Source: Imperialibacter roseus
GTDB taxonomy: Bacteria; Bacteroidota; Bacteroidia; Cytophagales; Cyclobacteriaceae
NCBI RefSeq assembly: GCF_032999765.1
Contig: NZ_CP136051.1
Location: forward strand, 968,417 to 1,032,416
Direction: 5' to 3'
Length of the DNA stretch: 64,000 bases
Below, piece after piece: positions 45,677 through 55,500 of the stretch. The stretch's first letter is position 1, and the number at the start of each line of letters is the position of its first letter. A program made the translations under genes and the position numbers. The notes under the pieces are model-generated. The model saw nothing but the letters and a program-made list of their open reading frames with translations. It did no database searches and was not told the DNA's origin.

Positions 45677-46872
45677 TGGAACAAACAATATCCAAATATG
45701 CAGTGGATGAGCAGGGATACTATGGAAAGTTTGGAGGTGCCTTCATTCCTGAGATGCTCTATCCAAATGTAGAGGAGCTTAAGGAAAAATACCTGGACAT
45801 TATTTATGCTCCGGAATTTCAGGAAGCCTTTCACGGGCTTTTGAAAGACTATGTAGGAAGACCAACACCGCTTTACTTTGCCAGCCGCTTGTCGGAAAAG
45901 CATGGTGCGAAGATTTACCTGAAAAGAGAAGATCTTTGCCATACAGGAGCCCACAAGGTGAACAACACTGTTGGGCAGATTCTGCTTGCTCAGCGACTAG
46001 GTAAGAAAAAGATCATAGCGGAAACAGGTGCCGGTCAACACGGAGTGGCTACTGCTACTGTGTGTGCCCTTATGGGCATGGAGTGCATCGTGTACATGGG
46101 TGAAGTGGACATGGCAAGGCAGCGGCCAAATGTAGAGCGCATGCGGATACTTGGCGCTGAAGTGCGCCCGGCAAAATCGGGCAGCCGCACCCTCAAAGAC
46201 GCTACCAACGAAGCCATGCGCCACTGGATCAACAATCCGAACGAAACACATTATATCATCGGTAGTGTGGTTGGGCCTCATCCCTATCCTGACATGGTGG
46301 CTCGTTTCCAGTCGGTAATCAGCGCTGAGATGAGGGAGCAGCTTTTGCTCAAGGAGGGAACTGAAACCCCCGACTATGTCGTTGCCTGTGTAGGTGGTGG
46401 ATCGAATGCCGCCGGTGCATTTTACCACTTTCTCGATGAACCTAAGGTACAGTTGGTGGCCGTGGAAGCAGCGGGTCACGGAGTCGATTCGGGCAAGTCT
46501 GCTGCTACAACGGCTTTGGGCCGGGATGGTGTTTTGCATGGCAGTCGCACGATACTGATGCAAACTGAAGATGGGCAGGTAGTGGAGCCACACTCTATTT
46601 CTGCCGGCCTCGACTACCCTGGCATTGGCCCTTTGCACGCCCATTTGTTTGATAGTAAGCGAGGTATATTCCTGAATGCTACCGACGAAGAGGCCATGGT
46701 AGCTGGCGTTGAGTTAAGCAGGCTGGAAGGCATTATTCCCGCCATTGAATCAGCTCATGCCATTGCGGCGCTTGGAAAGCTGACATTTAAACCTTCCGAT
46801 ATTGTGGTGCTTAATCTTTCAGGCCGGGGCGACAAAGACCTGGAGACGTATATCAAGTGGGGGGGGTATTAG
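45676..46872 (+). CDS. trpB: Tryptophan synthase beta chain
   Basis: 398 residues from the ATG at 45676, coupled to the trpF stop as TGATG; AAAGGAG at 45661-45667 can serve as ribosome-binding site. [24 protein letters not shown] contains the PLP Lys in [40 protein letters not shown] and [13 protein letters not shown] are canonical. This is the standard TrpB1 form working with TrpA. The next gene of the set, trpA, begins 430 bp downstream beyond a repeat-filled gap. Confidence 0.97.
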   Translation: MEQTISKYAVDEQGYYGKFGGAFIPEMLYPNVEELKEKYLDIIYAPEFQEAFHGLLKDYVGRPTPLYFASRLSEKHGAKIYLKREDLCHTGAHKVNNTVGQILLAQRLGKKKIIAETGAGQHGVATATVCALMGMECIVYMGEVDMARQRPNVERMRILGAEVRPAKSGSRTLKDATNEAMRHWINNPNETHYIIGSVVGPHPYPDMVARFQSVISAEMREQLLLKEGTETPDYVVACVGGGSNAAGAFYHFLDEPKVQLVAVEAAGHGVDSGKSAATTALGRDGVLHGSRTILMQTEDGQVVEPHSISAGLDYPGIGPLHAHLFDSKRGIFLNATDEEAMVAGVELSRLEGIIPAIESAHAIAALGKLTFKPSDIVVLNLSGRGDKDLETYIKWGGY

Positions 46873-47020
46873 GAAGACAGGAGACGGGAGACAGGAGATG
46901 GAAGTTTGAAGACGGGAGACCGGAGAGCAGGCGTCGGTACGATAGCGCTGCCTTTCTGCGTCGGCAATCGTCAGACGCCCGAAAGGCTTAAAGGGAGACG
47001 GAAGTTTGAAGACGGGAGAC
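46873..47020. repeat. GA-rich direct repeats in the trpB-trpA gap
   Basis: The 20-mer GAAGTTTGAAGACGGGAGAC occurs at 46901-46920 and again, identical, at 47001-47020, exactly 100 bp apart. Shorter GACGGGAGAC/GACAGGAGAC copies lie before it. The REP-like copy 4 sits between the two. The 430-bp gap 46873-47302 holds no convincing gene. Confidence 0.8.
46928..46981. repeat. REP-like palindromic element, copy 4
   Basis: Left GGCGTC-GGT-ACGAT, right ATCGT-CA-GACGCCC. Compared with copy 1 (ACGGC/GCCGT), both sides of the inner stem change together (ACGAT/ATCGT), keeping the pairing. Confidence 0.75.
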
Positions 47021-47061
47021 GGGAGGTAGGAAGCTTGCCCCACTACTGGCGGGATCGAAAC

Positions 47062-47114
47062 CAGGCGTCGGTACGGCAGCGCTGGAAATAGTGCTGGCAG
47101 CCGTCAGTCGCCCG
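47062..47114. repeat. REP-like palindromic element, copy 5
   Basis: Starts CAGGCGTCGGTACGGC and ends GCCGTCAGTCGCCCG. The loop has AGCGCT and AGTGCT as a further small inverted repeat. Confidence 0.75.
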
Positions 47115-47127
47115 AACCAAAGTAGCG

Positions 47128-47280
47128 AGTTTGCGCCTTTGTGCCTTCGTGGCAACTGAAGAGAAAAGGTGAAAGTTTAAGAGTATAGAAGTGGGAGAGG
47201 TTAGAAGTCAGTAGATTGAGGATCGAAGTAGGCTTTGCGTCTTAGCGACTTTGCGTGAAACCTCCCTTGCGTGAAAGTGG
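47128..47280 (+). repeat. Two more CTTNGCGN-type (8-nt period) repeat copies
   Basis: TTTGCGC CTTTGTGC CTTCGTGG at about 47131-47153, and CTTTGCGT CTTAGCGA CTTTGCGTG at about 47234-47258, have the same 8-nt periodicity as the array at 19497-19684. No GxxExxY gene is beside these. Confidence 0.65.
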
Positions 47281-47302
47281 TAATTGTTAAAACGGAAATA
47301 AC

Positions 47303-48100
47303 ATGAGTGAAATAATTGAAGCAAATAGAATAGACACCCTTTTTACCGAAAAGGCAGATCATATTTTGTCGATGTATTTTACTGCTGGCTATCCGAGCCT
47401 TGGGGACACAAGAAAAATTATGAAGGCACTTCAAGAGGGTGGTGCCGATGTGATTGAAGTAGGCATTCCATTTTCAGATCCCGTGGCCGATGGGCCCACT
47501 ATCCAAAAAAGCAACCAGCAGGCGCTTGAGAATGGTATGAACATGAAGCTGCTTTTTGAGCAGCTGGAGGGCATGCGTTCAGAGATCGATATCCCCGTTT
47601 TATTGATGGGGTACTTTAATCCGGTGATGCAATACGGCCTGGAGAGGTTCTGCGCCAGGTGTCAGGAAATAGGCATTGACGGTCTCATTTTGCCTGACCT
47701 GCCAGTATACGAATACCGAAAGTTTTACAAAGAAACCTTCACCAAATACGGCCTGCACAATATCTATCTCATTACACCGCAAACATCGGAAGAGAGGATT
47801 CGTGAAATTGATGAGCATACCGAAGGCTTTATCTACATGGTTTCCTCTGCCAGCACAACTGGTGCCAAAGGGGCCGTGAGTGAGGTGCAGGAGGCGTATT
47901 TTGCCCGGATTCAGATGCTCAGGCTGAAGAACCCACGGTTGATCGGATTTGGTATTTCGAACAACGAAACGTTTGAAAGAGCCTGCCGGTATGCCAGTGG
48001 TGCCATTATTGGCAGCGCCTTCATTGACCTGCTGGAGAAGTCGGACAATATGGAGAAGGACATCAAGCAGTTTGTGAAAGGAATAAAACAAGGTAAATGA
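47303..48100 (+). CDS. trpA: Tryptophan synthase alpha chain
   Basis: 265 residues. It cleaves indole-3-glycerol phosphate to indole for TrpB. The catalytic Glu is in GADVIEVGIPFSDPVADGPTIQKSNQQAL; Asp and phosphate loops are in DGLILPDLPVYEY and FGISNNETFERACRYASGAIIGSAF. Full length and intact. It is separated from trpB by 430 bp of repeats, so transcription may need read-through or its own promoter. Its stop codon lies in the arm of a long inverted repeat (48096-48158). Confidence 0.96.
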   Translation: MSEIIEANRIDTLFTEKADHILSMYFTAGYPSLGDTRKIMKALQEGGADVIEVGIPFSDPVADGPTIQKSNQQALENGMNMKLLFEQLEGMRSEIDIPVLLMGYFNPVMQYGLERFCARCQEIGIDGLILPDLPVYEYRKFYKETFTKYGLHNIYLITPQTSEERIREIDEHTEGFIYMVSSASTTGAKGAVSEVQEAYFARIQMLRLKNPRLIGFGISNNETFERACRYASGAIIGSAFIDLLEKSDNMEKDIKQFVKGIKQGK

Positions 48101-48158
48101 TTTTCTGGCTTCATTACCCCTGTCCGCCAGATGGCGGATGTGAAGCCAGAAAATCATT
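48096..48158. repeat. Long inverted repeat overlapping the trpA stop
   Basis: Perfect 18-bp arms AATGATTTTCTGGCTTCA (48096-48113) and TGAAGCCAGAAAATCATT (48141-48158). An inner palindrome, TCCGCC-AGAT-GGCGGA (48123-48138), makes a nested hairpin. There is no T-tract directly after, so it is not a simple intrinsic terminator. It could be a processing site, a rho-type pause or a REP-like insertion. Confidence 0.85.
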
Positions 48159-48213
48159 GATAAAAAGCTTTATGCTTTCAATATCAAATAGAAACTTTTA
48201 AGAAACATCCGTT

Positions 48214-49236
48214 ATGATTATCCAACTCGATCCGGCCATTTCGGAAGAAGCGAAGGCGAAGATTACCGATACCCTTGGTCAATTGAAGTTCAAAGGCACC
48301 GAAGTGAAAACCCAGATCGGCGACTACCTTGTATGCATTGGGAAAACCAATATTGACATCAGACAGCTCGGCTTTCTGCCAGGCATAATCGACATCCACA
48401 AGGTGTCGGACGATTATAAGCTGGTGTCCCGAAAATGGAAAGTTAATTCAACCAAAATCGACCTTGGCGATGGCGTTGTGATCGGCGATGGTAGCTTTTC
48501 CATCATGGCTGGGCCTTGCAGCATCGAAGGAGAGGAGAACGTTAGGGCGACCATCAAGCACCTGAAGGAGAACGGGGTGAACATCATGAGGGGTGGCGTT
48601 TTCAAACCGAGAAGCTCTCCTTATTCATTCCGTGGCATGGGTATTGATGGCCTGAAGATGTGGTATAATATTGCCAGAGAGGAAGGCATCAAGATTGTGA
48701 CTGAGGTAATGCAGGTGTCGCAGATTGAAGAGATGTATCCTTATGTGGATGTGTTTCAGGTTGGTGCCAGAAATACGCAGAACTTCAATTTGCTGGACGA
48801 GCTTGGCAAGGTAGATAAAGCCGTTATGATCAAAAGAGGCATCTCAGGCACCATAGAAGAGCTTTTGTATTCTGCTGAGTATGTATTCTCTGGTGGAAAC
48901 GAAAAGCTGATCCTTTGCGAGAGAGGTATTCGTACCTACGAAAAGGCCAGCCGCAATACGCTCGATTTGAATGCCGTGCCGATTTTGAAAGACAAAACCC
49001 ATTTGCCTGTGGTCGTCGACCCTTCGCATGGCATTGGTATCCGTGATTATGTTGACAGCATGTCGCTGGCAGCGGTAATGGCCGGGGCCGACGGTGTGAT
49101 CTTTGAAATTCATCCACTGCCTGAAAAAGCAGCCAGTGATGGGCAGCAAACCTTGGACTTCCAGCAGTCGGCGGCACTCATCAGGAAGATGAAAAAGACC
49201 TATGCGCTGAGGGAAGAGTTTGAGATGGTGGTGTGA
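48214..49236 (+). CDS. aroF: 3-deoxy-7-phosphoheptulonate synthase (DAHP synthase)
   Basis: 340 residues. The N-terminal ~70 residues (MIIQLDPAISEEAKAKITDTLG ... TNIDIRQLGFLPGIIDI) form the ferredoxin-like regulatory domain seen in Thermotoga-type DAHP synthases. The barrel has IMAGPCSIEGEENV, MRGGVFKPRSSPYSFRGMG, FQVGARNTQNFNLL and VVVDPSHGIGIRDYVDSM. It condenses PEP and erythrose 4-phosphate, the first shikimate step. It lies 113 bp after trpA on the same strand, so it is likely under trp-operon control. Confidence 0.94.
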   Translation: MIIQLDPAISEEAKAKITDTLGQLKFKGTEVKTQIGDYLVCIGKTNIDIRQLGFLPGIIDIHKVSDDYKLVSRKWKVNSTKIDLGDGVVIGDGSFSIMAGPCSIEGEENVRATIKHLKENGVNIMRGGVFKPRSSPYSFRGMGIDGLKMWYNIAREEGIKIVTEVMQVSQIEEMYPYVDVFQVGARNTQNFNLLDELGKVDKAVMIKRGISGTIEELLYSAEYVFSGGNEKLILCERGIRTYEKASRNTLDLNAVPILKDKTHLPVVVDPSHGIGIRDYVDSMSLAAVMAGADGVIFEIHPLPEKAASDGQQTLDFQQSAALIRKMKKTYALREEFEMVV

Positions 49237-49393
49237 TCAAGGCTACCTTTTTAGAACAGGGAACCTAATTTGCCCATCATTAGGGTTGGCTGTTTCCACA
49301 TGAGTCGTGAAGAGGTTGTGAAAATTGTTAACTGTAGTTGCTTGTCCAACAAAATATGGAAGAGAGGTTTAACTTCAAGTAAATAATAAATTG

Positions 49394-49567
49394 ATGGTTA
49401 CAATTCTAAAACCAGGAGCGCCGAAGGAATCCATTCAAAAGGTATTGGATAAGTTAGGCAGCCGAGGGCCGAAAAAGGGCATTGATGCACAGAAGTATTG
49501 TGGGGTTATTAAGTTTAGCGAGGATGCGTTAGTACTTCAGAAACGCTGGAGAGATGAATGGGAATAA
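49394..49567 (+). CDS. VapB-like antitoxin, orphaned by toxin truncation
   Basis: 57 residues (MVTILKPGAPKESIQKVLDK start, GIDAQKYCGVIKF and LQKRWRDEWE end). This short type, ending R-D-E-W-E with the toxin ATG inside the last codons, is the antitoxin partner of PIN-domain toxins in Bacteroidetes (recollection of the family; not searched). The toxin frame starts at 49554 inside this gene but is broken after 20 codons. The antitoxin therefore remains complete while its partner is lost. Confidence 0.6.
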   Translation: MVTILKPGAPKESIQKVLDKLGSRGPKKGIDAQKYCGVIKFSEDALVLQKRWRDEWE

Positions 49568-49616
49568 GCTATTTCTGGATACCTGCCCTGCCTGGCAGAT
49601 TGCCACGCTCGTTTGA
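49554..49616 (+). pseudogene. Truncated VapC (PIN-domain toxin) remnant
   Basis: ATG at 49554 gives MNGNKLFLDTCPAWQIATLV and a stop. M-N-G-N-x-L-x-L-D-T is the classic PIN opening; the Asp is the first metal ligand. After D-T the sequence leaves the family (Asn expected next), replaced by unrelated DNA containing CTGCC-TGGCAG. The toxin is surely inactive. Confidence 0.6.
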
Positions 49617-49799
49617 ACATTGACGAAAAGGGTAAGACTATTTTCTACTAGCTACCGATGACGTGTTAATGAGTTTTTTAAAGAATGTGGATTTCGACGG
49701 AGCTCAATCTGACACATTCTTTTGACATTTCGAATCACGTCATCTCAATTGGTTCGGTTTGCCAAAAATGTTAGGTCTCGCAATGACATCGGGAAATGT

Positions 49800-52301
49800 T
49801 TACCCCCTCCCCATATACGGATCCGATATACTGTCCGCTCCGGTTTCGAGCCTCCCGGCAAAGCGTACTTTCAGGTTGGGTTCATTGGGGCTTGTTACTG
49901 AAAAGTCGTACCATCCCTTGCTCGACGCAGTATTGAGCGTTACACTTTCCAAACCATCAGCTTTTAGTTTAAGCTCTTCCTCCACGTGTTGGTATTTATC
50001 ATCTTTCAACTCCAATTTTAAAGCACCTTTGCTTCTGTTGATGATGGAAACTTTTAGCTTCCCATTAACTTTTCCCCCAGTCATTTCCGGGATACAAGTT
50101 ACGTCTACGCCATTCCCTTCATTGCCAACAAACTCCCTGAAAAAACCGTTTGGGCCATACACTCTCAGGTGATATTGCCCATCCTCGAAGTTATCCAATG
50201 GCCACTGGTACTCGATTTCGTCGCCAGCTTTAACAGCAAAGGCCCATGTTTTAACCGGTTCAAAAGTATTTGTTGTCGGGTTGCGATACTTGCCGGGAGC
50301 ATACACATTGAATGGTGCGCCTAAAGAGTTCTCTCCAAAAAGGCCCTTTCCGGCTTTGAAGCGAATGCGGAAATGCTTGCTGTCGTGGGCCAAATTGCCG
50401 GTAACATGCAACTCGTAGCCAAGCGCATTGGAAGGTTTGGTGCCAGGCTCCTGTTTTGGGAGCTGTGTCGTCAACATCCTGGTATCTGCTTTGAGGGGTT
50501 TGAAATTGTTGGGCAAGCCTTTGAAGCTGGCATTGTAGATTTCCTGAATATGCCTATTCCTGTCAAGGGAGGCTGGCATGTCAACCTGCTCGCCATTATA
50601 TGGCCTGAACACCGAGGTAAGGTCGCCACTGATGGCCCTTCGCCACGAGCTGATATTAGGCTCTTCGATTTTCTTACCCGTCTTTTTGGAAAGGAATTTT
50701 TCCATGAACATGATGGTAGACGTGATATCACATACTTCTGAATTCACCCATCCACCCCGAGACCATGGTGAGGCCACAATAAGCGGCACACGGTAACCCA
50801 AACCTACCGGACTAGTCCTTGCCTCCTTCTCGTCAAAGCCAGCTTTTATTTCTTCATCTACGGTCACGTACTCACCATCGGCTTTTAAGCCATCTGAAAT
50901 TTTGCCATCATTTGGATCGGCTGGGTTGGGTGCCACAAAAGGAGGGATGTGATCGAAATAGCCATCGTTTTCGTCGTAATTGAGAATGAAAATCGTTTTT
51001 TTCCATACCTCCGGATTCTCGGTGAGGATGTCCATTATCTCAGACACATACCAGGCACCATACCACGGAGCACTTGGGTGATCGGAGAATTTCTGAGGCG
51101 CTGCCAGCCAGGAAACTGTGGGTAGCTTGCCTTCTTTGACGTCCTTGCGGAACTGGTGAAGGATGTCCCCCTTAGGCACTTTGGTGTTACGCTCCGTTCC
51201 ATTGTCGGAGTAGGTCATATCTTCGACCTTGTGATAGTCGGGATCGCCGATATTGGTTGTGAAGGCCTTGTTGTGCAGGTTTTTGGCACGAGCAGAAAGC
51301 TTCTCAAACGCTTCAGGTGTCCATTGCTGCAGGAGGTCGTTTACCTGATCAATACCCTTCTTTGTTGCATCAATTTGCCCCTGCAACTTGAGTTTATCTG
51401 CGCCGGGAGCATTCAGTTGTTTTTCCAGGGCAGCCAGATCGCTGGGCAGCTCTTTTTCTTTCGTCTTCAGGTACTCGTGAAAACCCTTACTGTAACGCAC
51501 GCCATACTGGGTAAACCACTCCAGATTATTGTCTGTAAAGTTGGCCAGCAGCGACTCGTCCTCCACATTGGTGGGCAGGCTGATTTCGTTTTGATAGACT
51601 TTCCAGGAAATGCCGTTGTCCTCCAGTCTTTCAGGGAAGGTGGCCCAGCTGGCCTCCCTGCCATAGGTCACTTCTCCATTCCTCACTTTAGCTTTGTCGC
51701 CTGGCTCGCCGTGTGTTTTACCAGTCCAGTGGTAGCTGCGGTTGGTGGTGGTGCCGGTAAGAGCGGCGCAGAAGTGCTGATCGCACACGGTGAAGGCATC
51801 AGCCAGTGAGTAATAAAATGGAATGTCCTCTCTCGTGTAATAGCCCATGGTAAGGGGGATGTGCTTGTAGTCTTTGTTGCCGGGCCTTTTTGCTTCTATC
51901 CAGCCATCATATTTACCATTGTTGCGGGCGTCGACCTGATCTTCCCAGGAGTGGGGCACTCCACCCATCCAGGTAGCTTTGGTGTCTTTCATGTCGAGGC
52001 GGAAAGGGGCGAACCTGTTGCCAGCACTATCTGGCTGAAACCAAACGGGGTTTTTATCAGGCAGCGAAATAGCGAGTGGGTCGTTGAAGCCACGTACCCC
52101 TTTGAGCATGCCAAAGCAGTGGTCGAACGAGCGGTTTTCCTGCATGAGCACCACCACATGCTCGGCATCGTAAAAAGTAGTGCCGGGATCAGGTGAAATA
52201 GCCAAAGCCTTTTCAATCGAAATGGGCAGTGTGCTCCAAACGCTGGTGCCACCAGCCAGCAGGGCCGATTTTTTAAGGAACTCTCTTCTCGAATCGCTCA
52301 T
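49800..52301 (-). CDS. Phosphocholine-specific phospholipase C
   Basis: 833 residues from the ATG at 52301; the upstream in-frame ATG at 52352 is disfavoured. MSDSRREFLKKSALLAGG is a Tat leader. The alkaline-phosphatase-like phosphoesterase core has VVVLMQENRSFDHCFGMLKGVRGF, where the E-N-R-S-F-D motif binds metal and nucleophile. FILNYDENDGYFDHIPP and GLGYRVPLIVASPWSRGGWVNSEV follow. The last ~200 residues hold two DUF756 domains. It likely cleaves phosphatidylcholine or sphingomyelin-type head groups, exported by Tat. Length fits the family. Isolated gene, no lipase partner. Confidence 0.93.
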   Translation of the reverse strand: MSDSRREFLKKSALLAGGTSVWSTLPISIEKALAISPDPGTTFYDAEHVVVLMQENRSFDHCFGMLKGVRGFNDPLAISLPDKNPVWFQPDSAGNRFAPFRLDMKDTKATWMGGVPHSWEDQVDARNNGKYDGWIEAKRPGNKDYKHIPLTMGYYTREDIPFYYSLADAFTVCDQHFCAALTGTTTNRSYHWTGKTHGEPGDKAKVRNGEVTYGREASWATFPERLEDNGISWKVYQNEISLPTNVEDESLLANFTDNNLEWFTQYGVRYSKGFHEYLKTKEKELPSDLAALEKQLNAPGADKLKLQGQIDATKKGIDQVNDLLQQWTPEAFEKLSARAKNLHNKAFTTNIGDPDYHKVEDMTYSDNGTERNTKVPKGDILHQFRKDVKEGKLPTVSWLAAPQKFSDHPSAPWYGAWYVSEIMDILTENPEVWKKTIFILNYDENDGYFDHIPPFVAPNPADPNDGKISDGLKADGEYVTVDEEIKAGFDEKEARTSPVGLGYRVPLIVASPWSRGGWVNSEVCDITSTIMFMEKFLSKKTGKKIEEPNISSWRRAISGDLTSVFRPYNGEQVDMPASLDRNRHIQEIYNASFKGLPNNFKPLKADTRMLTTQLPKQEPGTKPSNALGYELHVTGNLAHDSKHFRIRFKAGKGLFGENSLGAPFNVYAPGKYRNPTTNTFEPVKTWAFAVKAGDEIEYQWPLDNFEDGQYHLRVYGPNGFFREFVGNEGNGVDVTCIPEMTGGKVNGKLKVSIINRSKGALKLELKDDKYQHVEEELKLKADGLESVTLNTASSKGWYDFSVTSPNEPNLKVRFAGRLETGADSISDPYMGRG

Positions 52302-52564
52302 AAATATTGTTTTCAAACAGGTTAGACCAGCGTAAACACGCTCCGGGTGCAATAATATCGACCAGGCCAGCCAAATGAGCTGACGCAGCCATTATGTGTT
52401 CTTTAATAACATACGAATATGTTAACATAAAGGAAATACCCCAAATGGTTTTGTGGGCAGATGTCGGAAGTATGGCCGAAGGTTGGTTGTTTTCTCCATC
52501 CATCCTTTTGCCGGTTGAGTTATCGGTGTTTGGTTAATAACTTTCCTTCGTTAAACATACAGGT

Positions 52565-55500
52565 ATGATTTCTGAAAAGCACATCAAATACGTTCTCATT
52601 TTTGCCATGAGTATTGCTACCCTTTCTGGCAGTCTCGCACAAAAATTCCCTTCCGATAAATTCCAAAACCTCAAAATTCGCAATGTAGGCCCGGCCAATA
52701 TGAGCGGGCGAATTACCGCCATTGCTGCTGTGGCCGACACTCCCACGAAGGTTATTTACATAGGTGCTGCCTCTGGAGGGGTGTGGAAATCAGAGAATGG
52801 TGGCACTGCCTGGGAAAGTATTTTTGATGATGCCCCAACCGTTAATATTGGCGCTATTGCCGTGCAGCAGAGCAACCCCAGTGTGGTATGGGCGGGTACT
52901 GGTGAGGGCAACCCCCGCAACTCCATGAACCTGGGTTTGGGCCTGTTCAAGTCGTTGGATGCTGGAAAAACGTGGAAGAGAGTAGGGCTGGAAAACTCCA
53001 AAACGATTCATAGGATTATCATTGATCCGAGTGACGGCAACACGGTATACGTAGGTGTGATGGGCGATCCGTTTACGCCACATACCGAACGGGGCTTGTA
53101 CAAGACAACAGACGGTGGCCTTACCTGGAAGAAAATCCTTTATACCAACGACAAGTCTGGTGTTGCCGATCTGGTGATGGATCCAACTAACCCAAACAAG
53201 CTGCTTGCTGCCATGTATGAGCATCGGCGCACGCCCTACAGCTTCACGTCAGGTGGTCCAGGGTCTGGACTGTATATGACTTATAATGGTGGTGAGACCT
53301 GGAAGAGGCTGAGTGAAAAAGAAGGACTACCTGCGGGTGAGCTGGGTAGGATAGGATTGGCCATTGCCCCGAGTAACCCGGATCGGATTTATGCCAAAGT
53401 GGAGGCTACCAAAAATGCGCTTTATCGCAGCGACGACGGCGGCTTGTCGTGGAAGATGATCAACGATAATCCCCGGTTTACCAACAACAGGCCGTTCTAC
53501 TTTCAGGAGCTGGCTGTGGACACCAAAGACCCGAACAGGCTCTACAACATCTACCAGCCACTGCATGTGAGCTACGACGGCGGTGTGTCTTTCGATCCGG
53601 TGCCGATGATCCCCGCTGACGAGACCAAGGGCATCCACGCCGACTTCCATGCCTTTTGGGTAGACCCCAACGATCCCACTTTCTTTATCATTGGTGGCGA
53701 TGGAGGCATTGGCATCACCCACGACCATGGCAAAGCCTGGTATTTCCCTGAAACAATCCCCGTGGCACAGTTTTACCACATCAATGTGGATGAAGACATG
53801 CCCTACAATGTGTACGGCGGCATGCAGGACAACGGCAACTGGTCGGGCCCTGGTTATGTGTGGAAACGGGGTGGCATCCGCACGCTGTACTGGCAGTACC
53901 TGGTGGGTGGCGACGGCTTTATTATCCAGCCTGATTCGGTCGACTCCCGCTTTGGTTATGGTACTTCCCAAAATGGGGAGCTTTATCGCTATGACAAGCT
54001 GACGGGCTATTACCAGCACATTCAACCCAGGGCACCGAACATGAACACCCGCCTGCGCTACAACTGGAACGCTGGGTTTGCGCAGGATCCAAACAACAAC
54101 GATGTGGCTTACCACGGCAGTCAGTTTGTGCACAAAACCACCGACAAGGGAAAAACCTGGACGATCATTTCGCCTGACCTCACCACCAATAACCCCGATC
54201 ACCAAAAGCAGGACTACGGCGGACTCACCATTGATGCTTCCGGGGCGGAGATTTACAATTCGATCATAAGTCTGGCCGTGAGCTACCTTGACAAAAACGT
54301 TATTTGGGCGGGGTCTGACGATGGACTTGTGCATTTGACCAAGGACGGAGGCAAAACCTGGACGAATGTCACTGCCAATATCAAAGGCCTTCCAAAACAG
54401 GCTTGGCTTGCTCAGATGCAAACATCGTCCCACAAAGCAGGTGAAGTATGGCTGGTGGCCAATAACTATCGGCAGGGCGATTATGCACCTTACTTGTTTC
54501 GCACGCAGGACTACGGGAAAACCTGGGTACGCATGGCTGAAGCCAGTCAGGTAAAAGGGTATGCGTTGTCGGTGATGCCCGACAGCAAAGAACCAAAGCT
54601 GGTGTTTCTGGGGACTGAAAATGGTCTGTGGATCAGCATAGACGAAGGCAAGACCTGGGAGCAATTCAAGAATGGCTTTCCCTCTGTGTCTACGATGGAC
54701 ATGACGATACAGCAACGGGAATCGGCGCTGATTGTGGGCACCTTCGGTCGGGCCATTTGGGTGCTGGATGATCTGTTGTCGCTGCGTGAATTAGCCAAAG
54801 GCAAGCTGGATCAGCAGCCGTTGACAGCTTTACCAGTCAACGACGCCGTGCAGGTAAAGGGCTTGTTCATCAATCCCCCCGGCAATATCTGGACAGGCTT
54901 TTATACTACTTTCGAGGGTGCCAACAAGCCATTTCAGAAAGTGGAAATTCCGTTTTTTATCAAAGACAACAAAGCAGGTGACAAAGCCATGGCTGAGATG
55001 TACAATGCCAACAACCAGCTGATCCAAACAATAAGCACTGACAGTGTGGTGGCTGGGCTCAACTACATTACCTGGAAGCTCGACGAGCAAATGGCCCGCC
55101 TGCCGGGTGCGTGGGCAGGTGAGGACTCACGGGATATTCCTGTGCTGCCCGGCGACTATAAAATCGTGGTCAAGTATGGCGATGCCAGTTCAGAAACGGC
55201 GGTGAAGGTGATTCCCGATCCACGGTTTGAATACGACGAGGAGGTGGACAAGGCTGTGTATACTTTAAGCAAACGCCTGAATGTTTCTACTGAAAAGCTG
55301 GCCAGTGCCATGGCCAGGTTGCAAGCGAGCGACAAAACGATAGAACATGTGCTAACCCAGGCTAAAGCGGTCGCAGCCAAAGAAGTTGTGACGGCTTCCG
55401 AAGCCATACAGCAAAAAATCAAAGCGCTTAACGACCTGGCCCGTGCCCCACGCCCCGATAAGCAGGTGGGTGCCTGGCAGTCGTTTGCCGTAACGGCGAC

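Noticed and set aside
48096..48158. An ordinary intrinsic terminator after trpA.
   Set aside because: The stem is long, but no T-tract follows the right arm.
53327..54715. A 462-codon open frame on the minus strand.
   Set aside because: It lies wholly within the VPS10-like gene, whose plus-strand product has repeated Asp-boxes; the antisense product shows no family features.
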